A stretch of 64,000 nt of DNA, taken from Chalciporus piperatus. Its lineage: Eukaryota > Basidiomycota > Agaricomycetes > Boletales > Boletaceae. The stretch lies in NCBI GenBank assembly GCA_038093975.1, contig JBBPTG010000010.1, forward strand, positions 248,001-312,000, written 5' to 3'. A model generated the notes under the pieces. It ran no database searches. It saw nothing but the letters and a program-made list of their open reading frames with translations, and was not told the origin of the DNA. Made by a program: the position numbers and the translations under genes. This document shows, piece after piece, positions 24,590 to 35,465 of the stretch (position 1 is its first letter; every line of letters starts with the position of its first letter).

Positions 24590-27338
24590 TTAGGGTCTCT
24601 TTTTGGTAGGTGTTACTATACCATCGTCCTTGCAAGCTGGAGTCTTCCTTGGTCTACCTGACCTGCGAGCCGATGGCTCAGGGACTTTATGGAATGTTTC
24701 ATCGGCCACACCCTGGATCAAATCATCATTTGTCAGTGAAGCTCAATATACACATAAGTGCACTGACCTTGTCAGCCTTGGTCTCGGCCAGCTGCCTTGA
24801 ATCCTTCTCTTTGTGAACTCTCTTAGTGAGCCTGTCATCGGCCGATGAATCGGCGGCTGAACCATCCTCTTCAGTCAGGGGACATTTGTTCTCTCTAAGG
24901 CTCTTTGAACTTTTCTCCTTGATCCTTGGCTTAGGAGGCTGGGGCTTAGCCTTAGACTTAGGCTCCAATGGCTTAGGCTGTAGCTTCGGCTGTGGCTTCG
25001 GCTTCGGCTGGGACTCTGAGTTAGACTTTGTGAGCAAAGATAAAGTTGTTATGCATTACCTTGTCAGTCCCCTGAGACGTTTTCTCCTTGGATGCTGACT
25101 GTTCCTTGTAAACCTTGGACAGTTCACCTTGTTTGGTTCTGACATCATGCCAGCTGGAAGGGGCTGGGGTCTTTCGGGATGCAGCACGATGTTTATCGAA
25201 AGCTGGCAAATCTGTCGGCCGATTAGCATGCTCTCATCAATGCCAATGCTGCATGGACCCACCGTAGTCCCCCATTTCATTGTCTTCATTCTCCTCGGCC
25301 GATGACACATCAGACATGATGGGTATCTCATGTGCTTTCCCTTTCCTTTTTCCCTTGGAAGTCTGCACAGAGATAAATTCATTGTCAGTGAGTTCTGGCA
25401 AGGGAGCTCTCTGACGACTCTGGAGCCGTTTGCTCTTGTCTAGTCGTTTGCTCTGGTCATGTGTTACCTGGAATCCCCCTTTCACCCCTCCCACCTGACT
25501 CCAAGCAAATATCGGCACCTTCCTGGCCTGCTGTCTGCTCTGCCAGAAACTAAGCAAGCTTTCGACTTGCTTTTGCCTCATCTTCGATGGATCAATCATC
25601 ACAAACCCTTTTGGCAGATAGTCCGCATGGATGAAGGCGGCTTGTCGTTTAGCCACCTCGTCAAATGGGACCTTGGCCTTGTGGCTACCTGACTCTAGTC
25701 CTGTTGACCTGCTCAGCCGAGATCTATTCAACATCGGCTGACTCACTGTAATGAGCAGTCAAGAAGGCTTGCACCACATCCTTAATCTGGTCAAGCGCTA
25801 AGCTCCTAAACGACCCGAAGTGCATCGAACATACCCTAGCATTCATACAAGCAACTCAACGCCTAGAGAAGCACTTCGGAGACCTAACACCACCCAAACC
25901 ACAAAGACCACAACCATGACCCCACCACGCACGACAATTTACCCCGCGCTCAGGACCCATTAAGAGGTCACTTTCTTTTAGCCCCACGCAGGCCCCGCTC
26001 AATTTACGAGCAGTTAACATAGCATTACCCACCACATACAACACGACTACAGTAGCACGACATCACCGTATGTACTGTCTAACAAAGGGCCTTAAGCCCT
26101 GTAGGACAATAAACGAGGATTCAAAAAAAAAAAAAAAAAAAAAATCTGGTCAAGGTTCATCGGCTTGATATCAGGAATGATTGGAGACTCATTTGCTGTC
26201 CAATCAGGCTTGAGCAACTTTATCATCGCCTCAACGCTATTCTTCTTCTTCTTCCTACTAATGACCGGCAAGCCTTCCAAAGACCCTTCATCTTTGCTCC
26301 CTTCTTCGGCTGGCCTGTCGTTCACCCCAAAGGCTGTGTTGGCCCATTTGTTCCATTTAGGGTGAATGCTGTCCCAATGTTCAAACGGCGGGCCATTGTC
26401 CAACTCACCGTTGTAATCGAAGCTGAATTGTATTGTTAGCTTGAGATCGACAGCGGCCGATGAAGCTAACTGACTGAGAAATAAGGACATTGTCGTCTTT
26501 GTCCTTCCATGCACTCATGACCATAATCCGCGCTCCACAGTTCTTGCACATATCCTTAGCAAACGCAAGGACCATGTTTGGAGCTTTCTTCGACGCATTG
26601 CTGATCACATAGCCATAGAGGTCAATACCAGCCGATCAATCAGACAGTCAGAGGACCTACTCAGCTTGGACTTCGGCCGATGGCTTGTCTGCATTCCATT
26701 CTTCGACCTCAGCCTCTAGGTGCTCCCTGTCGTCCTTGGAAAGTGATTCCAGGAATTTAGTGATGCCAGCCTGCCAATGCTTGATAATCCCCTGGGACCC
26801 CCGCTTCTCCTGAAACTCGTGTTCGATGATTGCCATCACCTCTTCTTTGTTCCTTCGGGATACGATTTTGCGGGCCGTCCAGCGCTGACTATACTTTGGC
26901 TTGTCCTCGGCTCGTTTGCGAGACTTGCTGTACAACCAGAATGTGTATTGCTAGTGTATTATTTCAATCAGCATCTAAGGGCTTAAAACACTGGATTCAC
27001 TCACATTTTTGCGGTATTTGAAAGCCTCAAGTCCAAGACCCTTGACAGACTCGAGCTCAGCTAACCTGCCCCACATATTCTTCATGATCGACACCTTCTT
27101 GGCCTTCTCTGAATTTTTCCAAGGCATGATGAACTCCCCCATAATAGCCAACTCTTCCTCTGAAAATTCCGTCGGCCACTTCTTCGGCTGGTTCGGCCCA
27201 TCTTCTGCTTGCTCAACATCCTCCTCGTTAGGGTTCTCTTCCTCAGATTCATCCTCTGCCAGAGAATCTATATTACTGTCACCTGGGTGGTCTATATCAC
27301 CCGGTTCCTCAGAGTCATGATCACTGGAGGGAAGAACC
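24590..27338 (-). pseudogene. KDZ cargo gene with AT-hook tail, split by retroposons
   Basis: Conserved basidiomycete protein type often seen near mobile DNA; function unknown. Coding blocks in order: about 27338-27005 (acidic lead, KKWPTEFSEEELAIM, FIMPWKNSEKAKKV), 26935-26665 (RWTARKIVSRRNKEEVM, ITKFLESLSKDDREHLEAE), about 26615-26480 (MCKNCGARIMVMSAWKD), about 26470-26143, the continuation 25795-25748 (IKDVVQAFLTAHYS), about 25740-25237, then KP-repeat and charged exons. The tail at about 24680-24590 has an AT-hook core RRSGRPRKTP. A poly(A) retroposon (25796-26142) breaks one exon and a second one (27339 onwards) cuts off the 5' part; a possible start exon (MVMKSATQTT) lies at about 28806. 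Broken as it stands. Confidence 0.62.
25796..26142 (+). mobile_element. poly(A)-tailed retroposon copy with 12-bp target duplication
   Basis: A 347-bp insert ending in about 20 A residues, flanked on both sides by aatctggtcaag (25784-25795 and 26143-26154; the first As are ambiguous with the tail). This is the hallmark of target-primed reverse transcription, so a 5'-truncated LINE or a SINE. The 3' end reads GGACAATAAACGAGGATTC before the tail. It sits in the sense-opposite orientation inside a coding exon. Confidence 0.9.
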
Positions 27339-28765
27339 TTTTTTTTTTTTTTTTTTTTTTTTGAATCCATTATTGTCCCTGGTGGGGTGGTAACCCTATG
27401 TAGGACAATACTGTACGATGTAACTGACTACGAACCAAACTAGTGGTAATAGAAAAGAGGCAACGATGATTCCAGATAAACATAGGCCTGTCCCGCCGAG
27501 GCGGGCAGACGCGCGAGGAAGAGTGGGAAATAGTCATATAATCGTAAGTACAGATCAGAACAAACGACAAGGACAAATGGCCACTGGCCGGGACGAGGAA
27601 GGCGGCCAACTCCTGTTGAGAACCAGGCAGGTAAGAGAATAATAGATAAAAGGTGGCAGGGTGGCCAGGGCGGGTAGTGCCTGCTGTAGTGCAGCAGGTG
27701 GAGAGCTTATTTTGTGAATGATGGAAATCCTTCAAGCACGTTCATGGGGTGTTCACACAGTCCGATACTCAAAGCCATAGCGCACAGGTTCGGGTCTGCA
27801 AGGGTTCGAGAGACACAAAGGTCCCCATGTGAGTCGAAACCCAAGTAGACTGGTGCTCCCTTCGCGAATTGGACCATGACTACCTGCGGCACCCCATCCG
27901 GCATTGAATAAGAGGGGATTGGGAGCATATCAGAGTCGACATGGGATAGAAATGCTGGGCAAAGGTCGTGGTCCAGAACTAGCTGGAGCCATGGGTGGTG
28001 AGGATGGGCAGTGCCACTCTTAATGGAGGATAGGGAGGAAGTGGGAGAGGCAGGTTGATTAGGGATGACCGGGACTACTGTTGGAGCAGTCACTGGGGAG
28101 GGAGGATCAGGTGAATGCACCTCGAGTTGGCGTTTGATGTCACGGAGCTCCGTCTTTAACCACGTGATCTCCCTGCGGAGTTCCGCTATCACCGCAGGAT
28201 CAGCTGAGCTTGTAGCAGGATTGGAAGGGGGGGAAAGATGAGGGTTGACTGGGGCCGGGGTCGCTAGGCCCTTGCTCGCCGGTGAACGTTTGATAAGGAG
28301 CTGGCCACGGAAGTGGACCAGCATGTTGTTTTGATATATGCGGACGATAAGGGGAAGGACCTTGCCTGAGCCGGCATGCAGAGCTGTGATATGCAGATGT
28401 GCCTTGAATGAGTGAAAGATGGAGACAATCCAGTGTATGGCTCTGCTGCTTCCATCCCCACACGATGTGGGGATAGTTGGAACTGAAAAAGTTTTCCCCT
28501 GATTGGGGCCGGCCTTGGTAGTCCAAGTCCAGGTGAGTGGGTGTGCAGTGACATAACGCAGAACAAAGCTGGGAATCGCGGGTGGAGAGAAGCGAGCACG
28601 AAAAGTTCCCTTAGGGAAGGCATGAAAACGCTTCCCTATGTCTGAGAGGAGGATCTCGCATGGAGTGTCCGCTGAGCAGACATGTTTTGGGAGGGTAGGG
28701 TTTTTTCCCACGGGGGGATGGTGGTGGTTCGAGTCTAAGGGCATTTTTTAAGATCCTGCTTATCA
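27339..28765 (-). mobile_element. second poly(A)-tailed retroposon, related 3' end
   Basis: Runs on the minus strand and ends in 24 A (T tract at 27339-27362). The 3' end GGACAATAATGGATTC before the tail closely matches the element at 25796-26142, so both use the same machinery. It carries one long open frame (27707-28744). The 5' limit is placed just upstream of that frame; no target duplication was identified. Confidence 0.72.
27707..28744 (-). CDS. 345-aa open frame of retroposon
   Basis: Begins with ATG and is uninterrupted. The N-terminal half contains aromatic and beta-type segments (PAIPSFVLRYVTAHPLTW, IHWIVSIFHSFKAHLHI). It is followed by a Pro/Ser-rich linker, a short helical segment likely to form a coiled coil (AELRREITWLKTELRDIKRQ) and a C-terminal region with PVYLGFDSHGDLCVSRTLAD. 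No reverse transcriptase motif is present. It could be an ORF1-like protein or a captured domain; no family is recognised. Confidence 0.55.
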   Translation of the reverse strand: MPLDSNHHHPPVGKNPTLPKHVCSADTPCEILLSDIGKRFHAFPKGTFRARFSPPAIPSFVLRYVTAHPLTWTWTTKAGPNQGKTFSVPTIPTSCGDGSSRAIHWIVSIFHSFKAHLHITALHAGSGKVLPLIVRIYQNNMLVHFRGQLLIKRSPASKGLATPAPVNPHLSPPSNPATSSADPAVIAELRREITWLKTELRDIKRQLEVHSPDPPSPVTAPTVVPVIPNQPASPTSSLSSIKSGTAHPHHPWLQLVLDHDLCPAFLSHVDSDMLPIPSYSMPDGVPQVVMVQFAKGAPVYLGFDSHGDLCVSRTLADPNLCAMALSIGLCEHPMNVLEGFPSFTK

Positions 28766-29245
28766 TAGGAACGTTAGGCCGTCGTTTGGGTGGCAGACTT
28801 CATGACCATCTTTCTGTTGCTTCAGGTGCAAGAGAAACAAATCCTGGTGTCAGTGCAGTCAGGAACCTTGGTTGCTGGTCATTGGCTCCTTCAGTGTGAT
28901 AGGTCCCAATGATGTCGGCTCTGGGTCAATTTATCAGACATCTAAAATAGGCCCGAGGACGTCGGGTGTGAAGCTGTCAATCAGACACTTGTCACCTTTC
29001 AGCCATGTCTGCATCTTACATCGTCCTGATGACGTCGGATAAGAAGCTGTCAAGATATCGGCTAATGCATCCGATGTCAAGCGGCTGTTGTTTGGAGGAA
29101 GGATCTGATGGCTCTGACGTACAAATGCTTCCGCGAGTGATCAAAGGCTCCGGCCCGTTCATCTTGTCACCTATGCCCCTGGGTGGCCTGAAATATGCTA
29201 ACCTGCCAATGAGGCAAACATTATCACCAAGTATCCGATTGTACA
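28766..29245. promoter_or_regulatory. divergent promoter of KDZ transposase and AT-hook cargo gene
   Basis: About 480 bp without coding. Two copies of a GACGTCGG...GAAGCTGTCAA element lie at 28958-28980 and 29031-29052, 73 bp apart; the second reads TGACGTCGG, a CRE/ATF-like core. Two related gatgtcgg/gatgtcaag motifs are nearby. Likely control sites of the transposase promoter, by position only. Confidence 0.45.
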
Positions 29246-32200
29246 ATGGTCAAGCCCAAGATCGAGAAGGCCACACCATGGACCCCAGTGCAAGAGGTCA
29301 AGTTTCTCAAGAAGGGATCAAAGATCAAGATGGTCAAGCTCACCCCGCCAAGCCACAAGAGCAAAAAACACAAGGCTGCTATCCCTCAATCATCACCTCA
29401 GATGCCGAGACTGGAAACGCCACTGGATCGTGGCCTCACACCCAGCACTGCTGATCGGATGTATGACGCAGCTGATGGAGAGTATGTTCTGCCTTCTTTG
29501 AAACTACCTAAACCCAAGGTATGCTCGACTGTGTGGGTGCCCAGATTTAATGACTGAGGGTATTTGAATAAGACCCAAAACGATTATTTGAGGGAGTCCC
29601 TGGACATGAAAGATGAATACCTCGCTGCTTGGCTGGATATGGAGGCGCCTTCTGAGAGAATTTGCAAGATCTGTCAGGGAGACGGAGTGTATAAGTGCCA
29701 GGACTGTTTTATGCAACCGGTCTTCTGCACAGGTTGCTGCAGAAAGCAACACGAACAACACCCTCTTCATAGGGTGTTACAATGGACCGGAGATTGTTTT
29801 GAGGAATCCACACTCCATCGGGTATGTCGTTTGAAGCACTGACAAATCGGTCAATGACAGACTATTCACACAGACAGGGTTGGAACTCCATCTGGGACAC
29901 TTAGGAAGTCCTTGTCCCCATACTGCCCCTCTACCTCCAGTCACCTTGGAGGACGAGGCTTGGGAGGATGATGATGTTGCCCATCGGCCGGCTCATTTAC
30001 AGCCTCCGGCCGAGCCAGGCTTTCTCCTGGTCATAGATATATCTGGGGTACACTATGTGAACATGAGATTTTGCAACTGTCCAGAGGCCGATGCAGCTCA
30101 TAAACAGCTCTTTCTGGCTCAGCTTTTACCTTCCACCATCAAAGAGCCGAGCACTGTATTTACCTTTCGGCTGCTCGACGACTTCATCCGAGACAATCTG
30201 GAATGTGGCACCTCTGCTTCGAACTACTTTAGCAAGATTCGGCGGATAACATCCAATGCATTCCCACATTTGGTGCCTGTGGGTGGCTTTATTGCTCAGC
30301 CGAAGTTCAGCCGAAGCCGAGCTAATGGTGATAACAGAACCGATATCGAGAGCTCATCCGTGCCGCTCGGCTGTGGAGGCTGTTAAAGCTGCTCAAGTGG
30401 AATGGATATGGGCATACCAAGGGGTCTCCTGGATTGGGTGCTCTGGCTTTGTTCTGTCCGGCATGCCCTCAGCCAGGGATCAACATGGACATTAATTGTG
30501 TTGGGGGAGTGGCTCCGTGAGTGTATTAGCAACCTTGACCGATGCACTAGCATCTCATGATCCTAAAGGTGGATGATCACCCGAACCATCATTATGGACG
30601 GCAATTTCAAGGCGGAGCATTTGCCTGACAAGAGGCCTGATGACCAAGTATGGCTGATGCCTGGGACAGGGTTTATGGTAGAAAGCCAGAGATACAAGGA
30701 GTACCTTGAAGTCACGAATCATCCTGTCGAGGTATTGACATTTTGGCTTTCAAAGACATTGCTGACTGCGTCGGGCAGAAGTCGAACTGTAACAACCATC
30801 GAGCAGTCAATCAGGCCAATGCCAACCGACAAAAGTTAGAGGCCACAGGAATCGGGGGGTGCGCGTGTGCCAGACATGGATGCTTCATTCCCCATGCAGT
30901 GGTGGACTTCCAGAAGGGTGAGAGGTAACAAGTTCGGCCGCCGGCCGAGAAACGGATGCATTGACCACAATGACAGGCAGGTCAATATGGATTATGCATT
31001 GGCACATGCGTTGGAATACAACATGGCTGGCATTCAAAGGGTGATCCTCTTCTATGACATCAATTGCCAATACATGAAGCCGCTGAGGCTGCGGCTCAAG
31101 GGCAACGAATATGTCAAAATACCATTGGCCGTGGAGTTGGTGCCAGGGATAGGCATATGGCATGTGCATGAATGTTTCCAGAGATACACACCCAACTTTA
31201 TCCGAGGGGCAGGGCGGGTGGATGGGGAGATAATCGAAACCTTATGGGCAAACTTGAACATTGTGTCCCCATCCACAAGGGGAATGAGCAGCCCTCACAG
31301 ACGGGAATTGCTGGACTTCCAAATGGCCGACTTCAACTTTGTCAAAATGATAAGGATGGATGGGTGACCTGCATTCTATAATGACAGATCGCCTAACGCC
31401 TCAGATTTGTAGCTCAGAGTCTCAAGAGAAAACACAAGCAAGCAGTCAAAGGGCTTGTCGAAGCCGAGAAAGCTTTCCAAGAGTTGGATGATGGCATTCC
31501 AGAGGCGGAAAGAAATGAGTGGCAAGCTTTGGAAGATCAGGCTCACAGAAAGAGAGTGAAGGACCTGACGGCCATGGATGTCTACGAGGTGCATTTGAAA
31601 AAAGGTTTGTGGCCAGTCCTACTGAGCCGAAAAGAGTGTATCAAATTGATTGGAATCCCAGCACCATCGGCCAAGGCAATCGAGCTTCAGCTGCTACAGA
31701 GTAGTCAAGGTGGCAGAAATCAGGCAGTGTTATTGATCGCACACGGTATGCAGCTACAGAAGATGAAACTCGGTTGGGCATCAGAGAGCCGCAGGCTTCC
31801 GATTTGGCCGACTGAACAACAGCAATTGGTGATCGCCCGAAAGAAGGAAAGGTTGGCTGGGCTTATCCATGCTTTTATTACAGAGACAGCCGCATTCTGG
31901 GGGGATGTGGGAGAGTCAAGCAATCTGGAAAACGATTTGGAGCAAGAAGCGTCCAATGCGGCCGATGACGAACTCTGGGAGGATAAAGCTCAGAGAGATA
32001 GAGCATTGGCTGACGTTCCAGATGTTCCTTTGCCATTGACTCTTGGCTGGAAGTTTTGCACTGCGCATGGGTTGCAGGATGTGGCAGACAAGGAGAAACA
32101 GTTGCAGATAGGCCAAGCAAACGATGCCCTCCATGAAATTTGTCTGGGTCTGGCAGACAAGGCAGTACCGAGGTCAGGCATGCTGGGAGTTACACCATGA

Positions 32201-32588
32201 CAACACGGGCATGGTCAAGGGTGACCATGGTCAAGGAAACAGTGAAAAAGAATGTGGCCATTTATCGAGCAGCCAGGAAAGCATTACAAGACTTGGACAC
32301 TAGCCAGGAAGACTTGGAGAAGTATCGGCCGATCAGCAAGAAAGACTTGAAGGTGTCAATGGCCGTGAGCAATCTGAATGCTCGTGGACATCGAGATGAT
32401 ATCCTCGCGTGGTTCTGGACCATGGATATACCGAGGGACGTGGTAATGAGTAACTGGATGTCCGAATGTGAGAGTGCTCCTCTGCTTCTTGGCTCGGCTG
32501 AATCACTATGCTAGTCTATCGGGTGCATTGGCTCAGAGCAAAGGCCCAAAGAGATAGATGGAAAGAAGAAACTGAGCTTTTGGTTTAA
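29246..32588 (+). CDS. KDZ transposase with CxC2 cysteine cluster
   Basis: Transposase of the giant element. Exons: 29246-29518, 29573-29821, 29874-30278, 30338-30516, 30569-30731, 30779-30924, 30977-31363, 31405-32467, 32515-32588, all phases closing except as noted. Zinc-binding CxC2 cluster at residues ~122-165 (CKIC, CQDC, FCTGCCRKQH). KDZ core includes DNLECGTSASNYFSKIRR, ALALFCPACPQPG, the MDGNFKAEHL segment, then catalytic FYDINCQY (Asp near 499) and GAGRVDGEIIE (Asp/Glu near 554-556), with STRGMSSPHRRE and the C-terminal VHWLRAKAQRDRW. Defects: a one-base frame change near 32172 (before VRHAGS) and an in-frame TAA at 32586-32588, after which the family-like reading WTANFFAHKAGDW continues. 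Probably inactive or only recently damaged. Confidence 0.88.
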
Positions 32589-34261
32589 GAAAAGGTGTGG
32601 ACCGCGAACTTCTTTGCTCATAAGGCAGGTGATTGGAGCGAAAAGGGAACAATGCGAAAGAACAGGGAAGGGTGGGAGCCGGGGCATATGCAGACAGACA
32701 GAAAAGGATGTATGCCAGGCTCAGAGATCATTGTCAGGATTAATTCAAGTATGGTGGACAAGATTTTCTACGTCATCTACATTGACCCAATCTACATCGA
32801 AGAGGTTCATGGCCTGTTGAACGTTCTCCCTCATGTAGTATGCCAAGCAAACCCGACTTCCTTGAACCACAGGAACTCCATGCCGGATGATCTGCCCAGA
32901 AAATGCTACCACGGTGCCTGGAGGGTAATGAAGGGTAATGCCGAGCGTAGGCAGCTCCATTGTTAAGCCAGGATCATAGTCACCAAAGGATGCCAGCAGA
33001 TCTAACCCCTGTGACATAGATCCCGAGTCTCGATGCAAAGGAGTGGCTCGATTGACCATGACCGACATGGCATTGAAGACCGAGCCCCACTGCCTCATGA
33101 TGGCAGTCATCTCCGTGCGGCCGCTCGTTAAGGCCCATGTGGCCAACCTTCCCTGAGCCACCCTTGCAGATTGGTAAGCCCTGGGATGCATAATACTGTA
33201 GGCGGCCAAGAGGATTGCGTTTGGGACCAACATGTCTTCTAACCAAGCCGCAAGGCTCGGGTCTGCTAGGTTGACAGATGGCGCTGGACTTGAGTTACTG
33301 GCCTGCAAGAGATCAGGTCATTGAATTGAATAAATCAAGGTGAATTGGACATACATTATGAGCTTGGGGAAACCAGCCAGGCGAGATGTTCAATGACCCC
33401 TGGAATACAGCTTCCTGGGAAAAGAGGGCATTGGCTGTCCGCCAACCATGACGCGATGACAGCGGGGTTGTGATGGTGGATTGGAGAAGCGGTTGGATTG
33501 CAGGCAGAGTGTTATGCACCCATGACTAGGCAGCCGAGTGAGGCTTGAAAAGACACATTCAGCAGACTAGGCCTACCTGAAATTTGGAGGTGAGTGGCGA
33601 TGGGAGATACCAAAGTAGGATGTGGCCAGCTTGATCTGTGACAATGCAAGGTGAATCTATGAAAGTGGTCGGAAGGGAGGGAAGCCGCTCGGAAATCCTT
33701 TGTTCATGATCTGGATTTATGCCAGACACGATTAGTGATGTGCAGGGCCCGGGTCGGGCTCAAAGCCCCAGGTCGGGTCGGGCTTAGAAGGGCTCGGGCC
33801 CAGCTAAATCGTGAGCCCGAGCCCTTGTTGACGGCCCAGGTCAGGCCCAGGTCGGGCTCGGGCTTGAGCCGCGGCTTGTCCAACAACTCACGCGATCAAC
33901 AACAATGGCTGAGGAAGACAGTCAGGTGACACACGAATGGTCAACAATAACATACCTGAGAGTTACTCGATGAATCAAGTGGTCACGTCGATGTGGAATC
34001 TGGATGGTGGGTTGGGGCTTGAAGTCATCAGGAAAAACCTCTGCTGGATAATTTGTGCAATTATCCTAAAAATTTGTAAATTTGTCCAAATTTCAAGAAT
34101 TTCATATATTTCCAAGAATTCCTGATATTTGTGGCAAATACTTGACCTTTCCAGCATGTATGTTATATGAAATTTCTTAAATTTCATGAAAATCATGGTT
34201 ATTAGTGATATTTTATGAAAATTCACAGTAACCATGGTAATTCATATGAACTGAGTAGAGA

Positions 34262-34700
34262 GGGTGCAATTAGAATGTAAACTCAAAGTGGGAAAAAGTG
34301 TACTGAAAGTGTAGGAAATTGTGGCTAGCTTGAGTGTAGCAAAGTGTACAAAAGAGCATAGTAAATGTATAGTTACAAGTGTGGGAAAGTGTAGCTAGAT
34401 TGAGTGTAGCTTAAGTGTAAAAAAAGTGTAGTAAATGTGTAGTTACAAGTGTGGGAAAGTGTAGCTGGATTGAGTGTACCAAAAGTGTACTAAAACTGTA
34501 ATGAAAGTGAAGGAAAGTATATTAGGGAGTGTAGCTAGAATGTACCAAAAAAGCGTACTAAAACTGTGCTTAAAAGTGTAGGAAAGTGTACTAAGATTGG
34601 GTGTAGCTAAAGTGTACAAAAATGCGTACAGAATGTGTAGTTAAAAGTGTAGGAAAGTGTGATTTGAAAGTGGACAAAAAGTGTACATAAGTGTAGCCCT
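34262..34700. repeat. gtgtag-rich degenerate tandem repeats
   Basis: Irregular repeats of aagtgtag/agtgtac words; the clearest pair has a 70-bp period (gtaaatgt at 34361 and 34431, each followed by the same 45 bp or so). Internal to the hAT-like element. Confidence 0.7.
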
Positions 34701-34830
34701 ATTTCCCTAATGGTTGGACTTGTCAAAAATCCGCGCGAGCAGGTCACGTGACCGTGTTGAACTTGCCGCGTCGGCATTTTCGAGTCCTCACCACTACAAC
34801 TACTTACTACTACCCAACAAGCATGAAAAC

Positions 34831-35465
34831 ACAGCCGGCGCGGGCTCAACAGCCCCGCCGGCTTCGACAGGTGAGTATTTTTTAACTATCCTCGACAGGC
34901 TCAGTGACTTCGAACACAGCCGCATGTTCTCTTTGCCCCACTCGCTCACCTCAAACACAGCCGCTCGGGCTGCTTGCCCACCACCATCCCCCACCTATCC
35001 AATTTGACACCAAAGCAAGGCCGGCGAGGGCTCAACAGCCCCGCCGGCATCACCAGGTGAGTTCTCACTCACCACCACCACATCTACCCACCTTGTACCC
35101 AGCTGCTCGCGCTCGACACGAAAACGCGAAAATGTGTGGGCGCTATTGCCCCACCACCACACCCCACCTCAACCTCAACACGACGACACGGCCGGCGTGG
35201 GCTCAACAGCCCCGCCGGCTTCACAAAGTGAGTGTTCGTTCGCCAACCAATCCAACCCAGCTACTTACCTCGTACACAGCAGGTCGGGCTGTTTGCCCCA
35301 TCACCACCACCTCCGAGTCCCGTCTCACCCAGCCTCAACTCGCACACAGTCGCTTGGGCACGCCGCCACCTCCTGCCACCTCTAACACCATTTTAAACAT
35401 TTCCACAAGCGTGAACGGCCGGCGTGGGCTCACCAGCCCCGCCGGCATCACCAGGTAAGTCTCGC
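34831..35465. repeat. four hairpin-plus-splice-donor modules
   Basis: Copies begin near 34833, 35022, 35190 and 35414. Each is an imperfect inverted repeat with GCCGGCG and GCCCCGCCGGC arms around CTCAACA or CTCACCA. Each is followed within about 10 bp by a GTGAGT or GTAAGT consensus 5' splice site. Spacing is 170-225 bp. Confidence 0.75.

Noticed and set aside
26975..27370. Protein starting MDSKKKKKKKK
   Set aside because: The start and the lysines come from translating the poly(T) tail of the retroposon; the real exon begins inside, after the tail.
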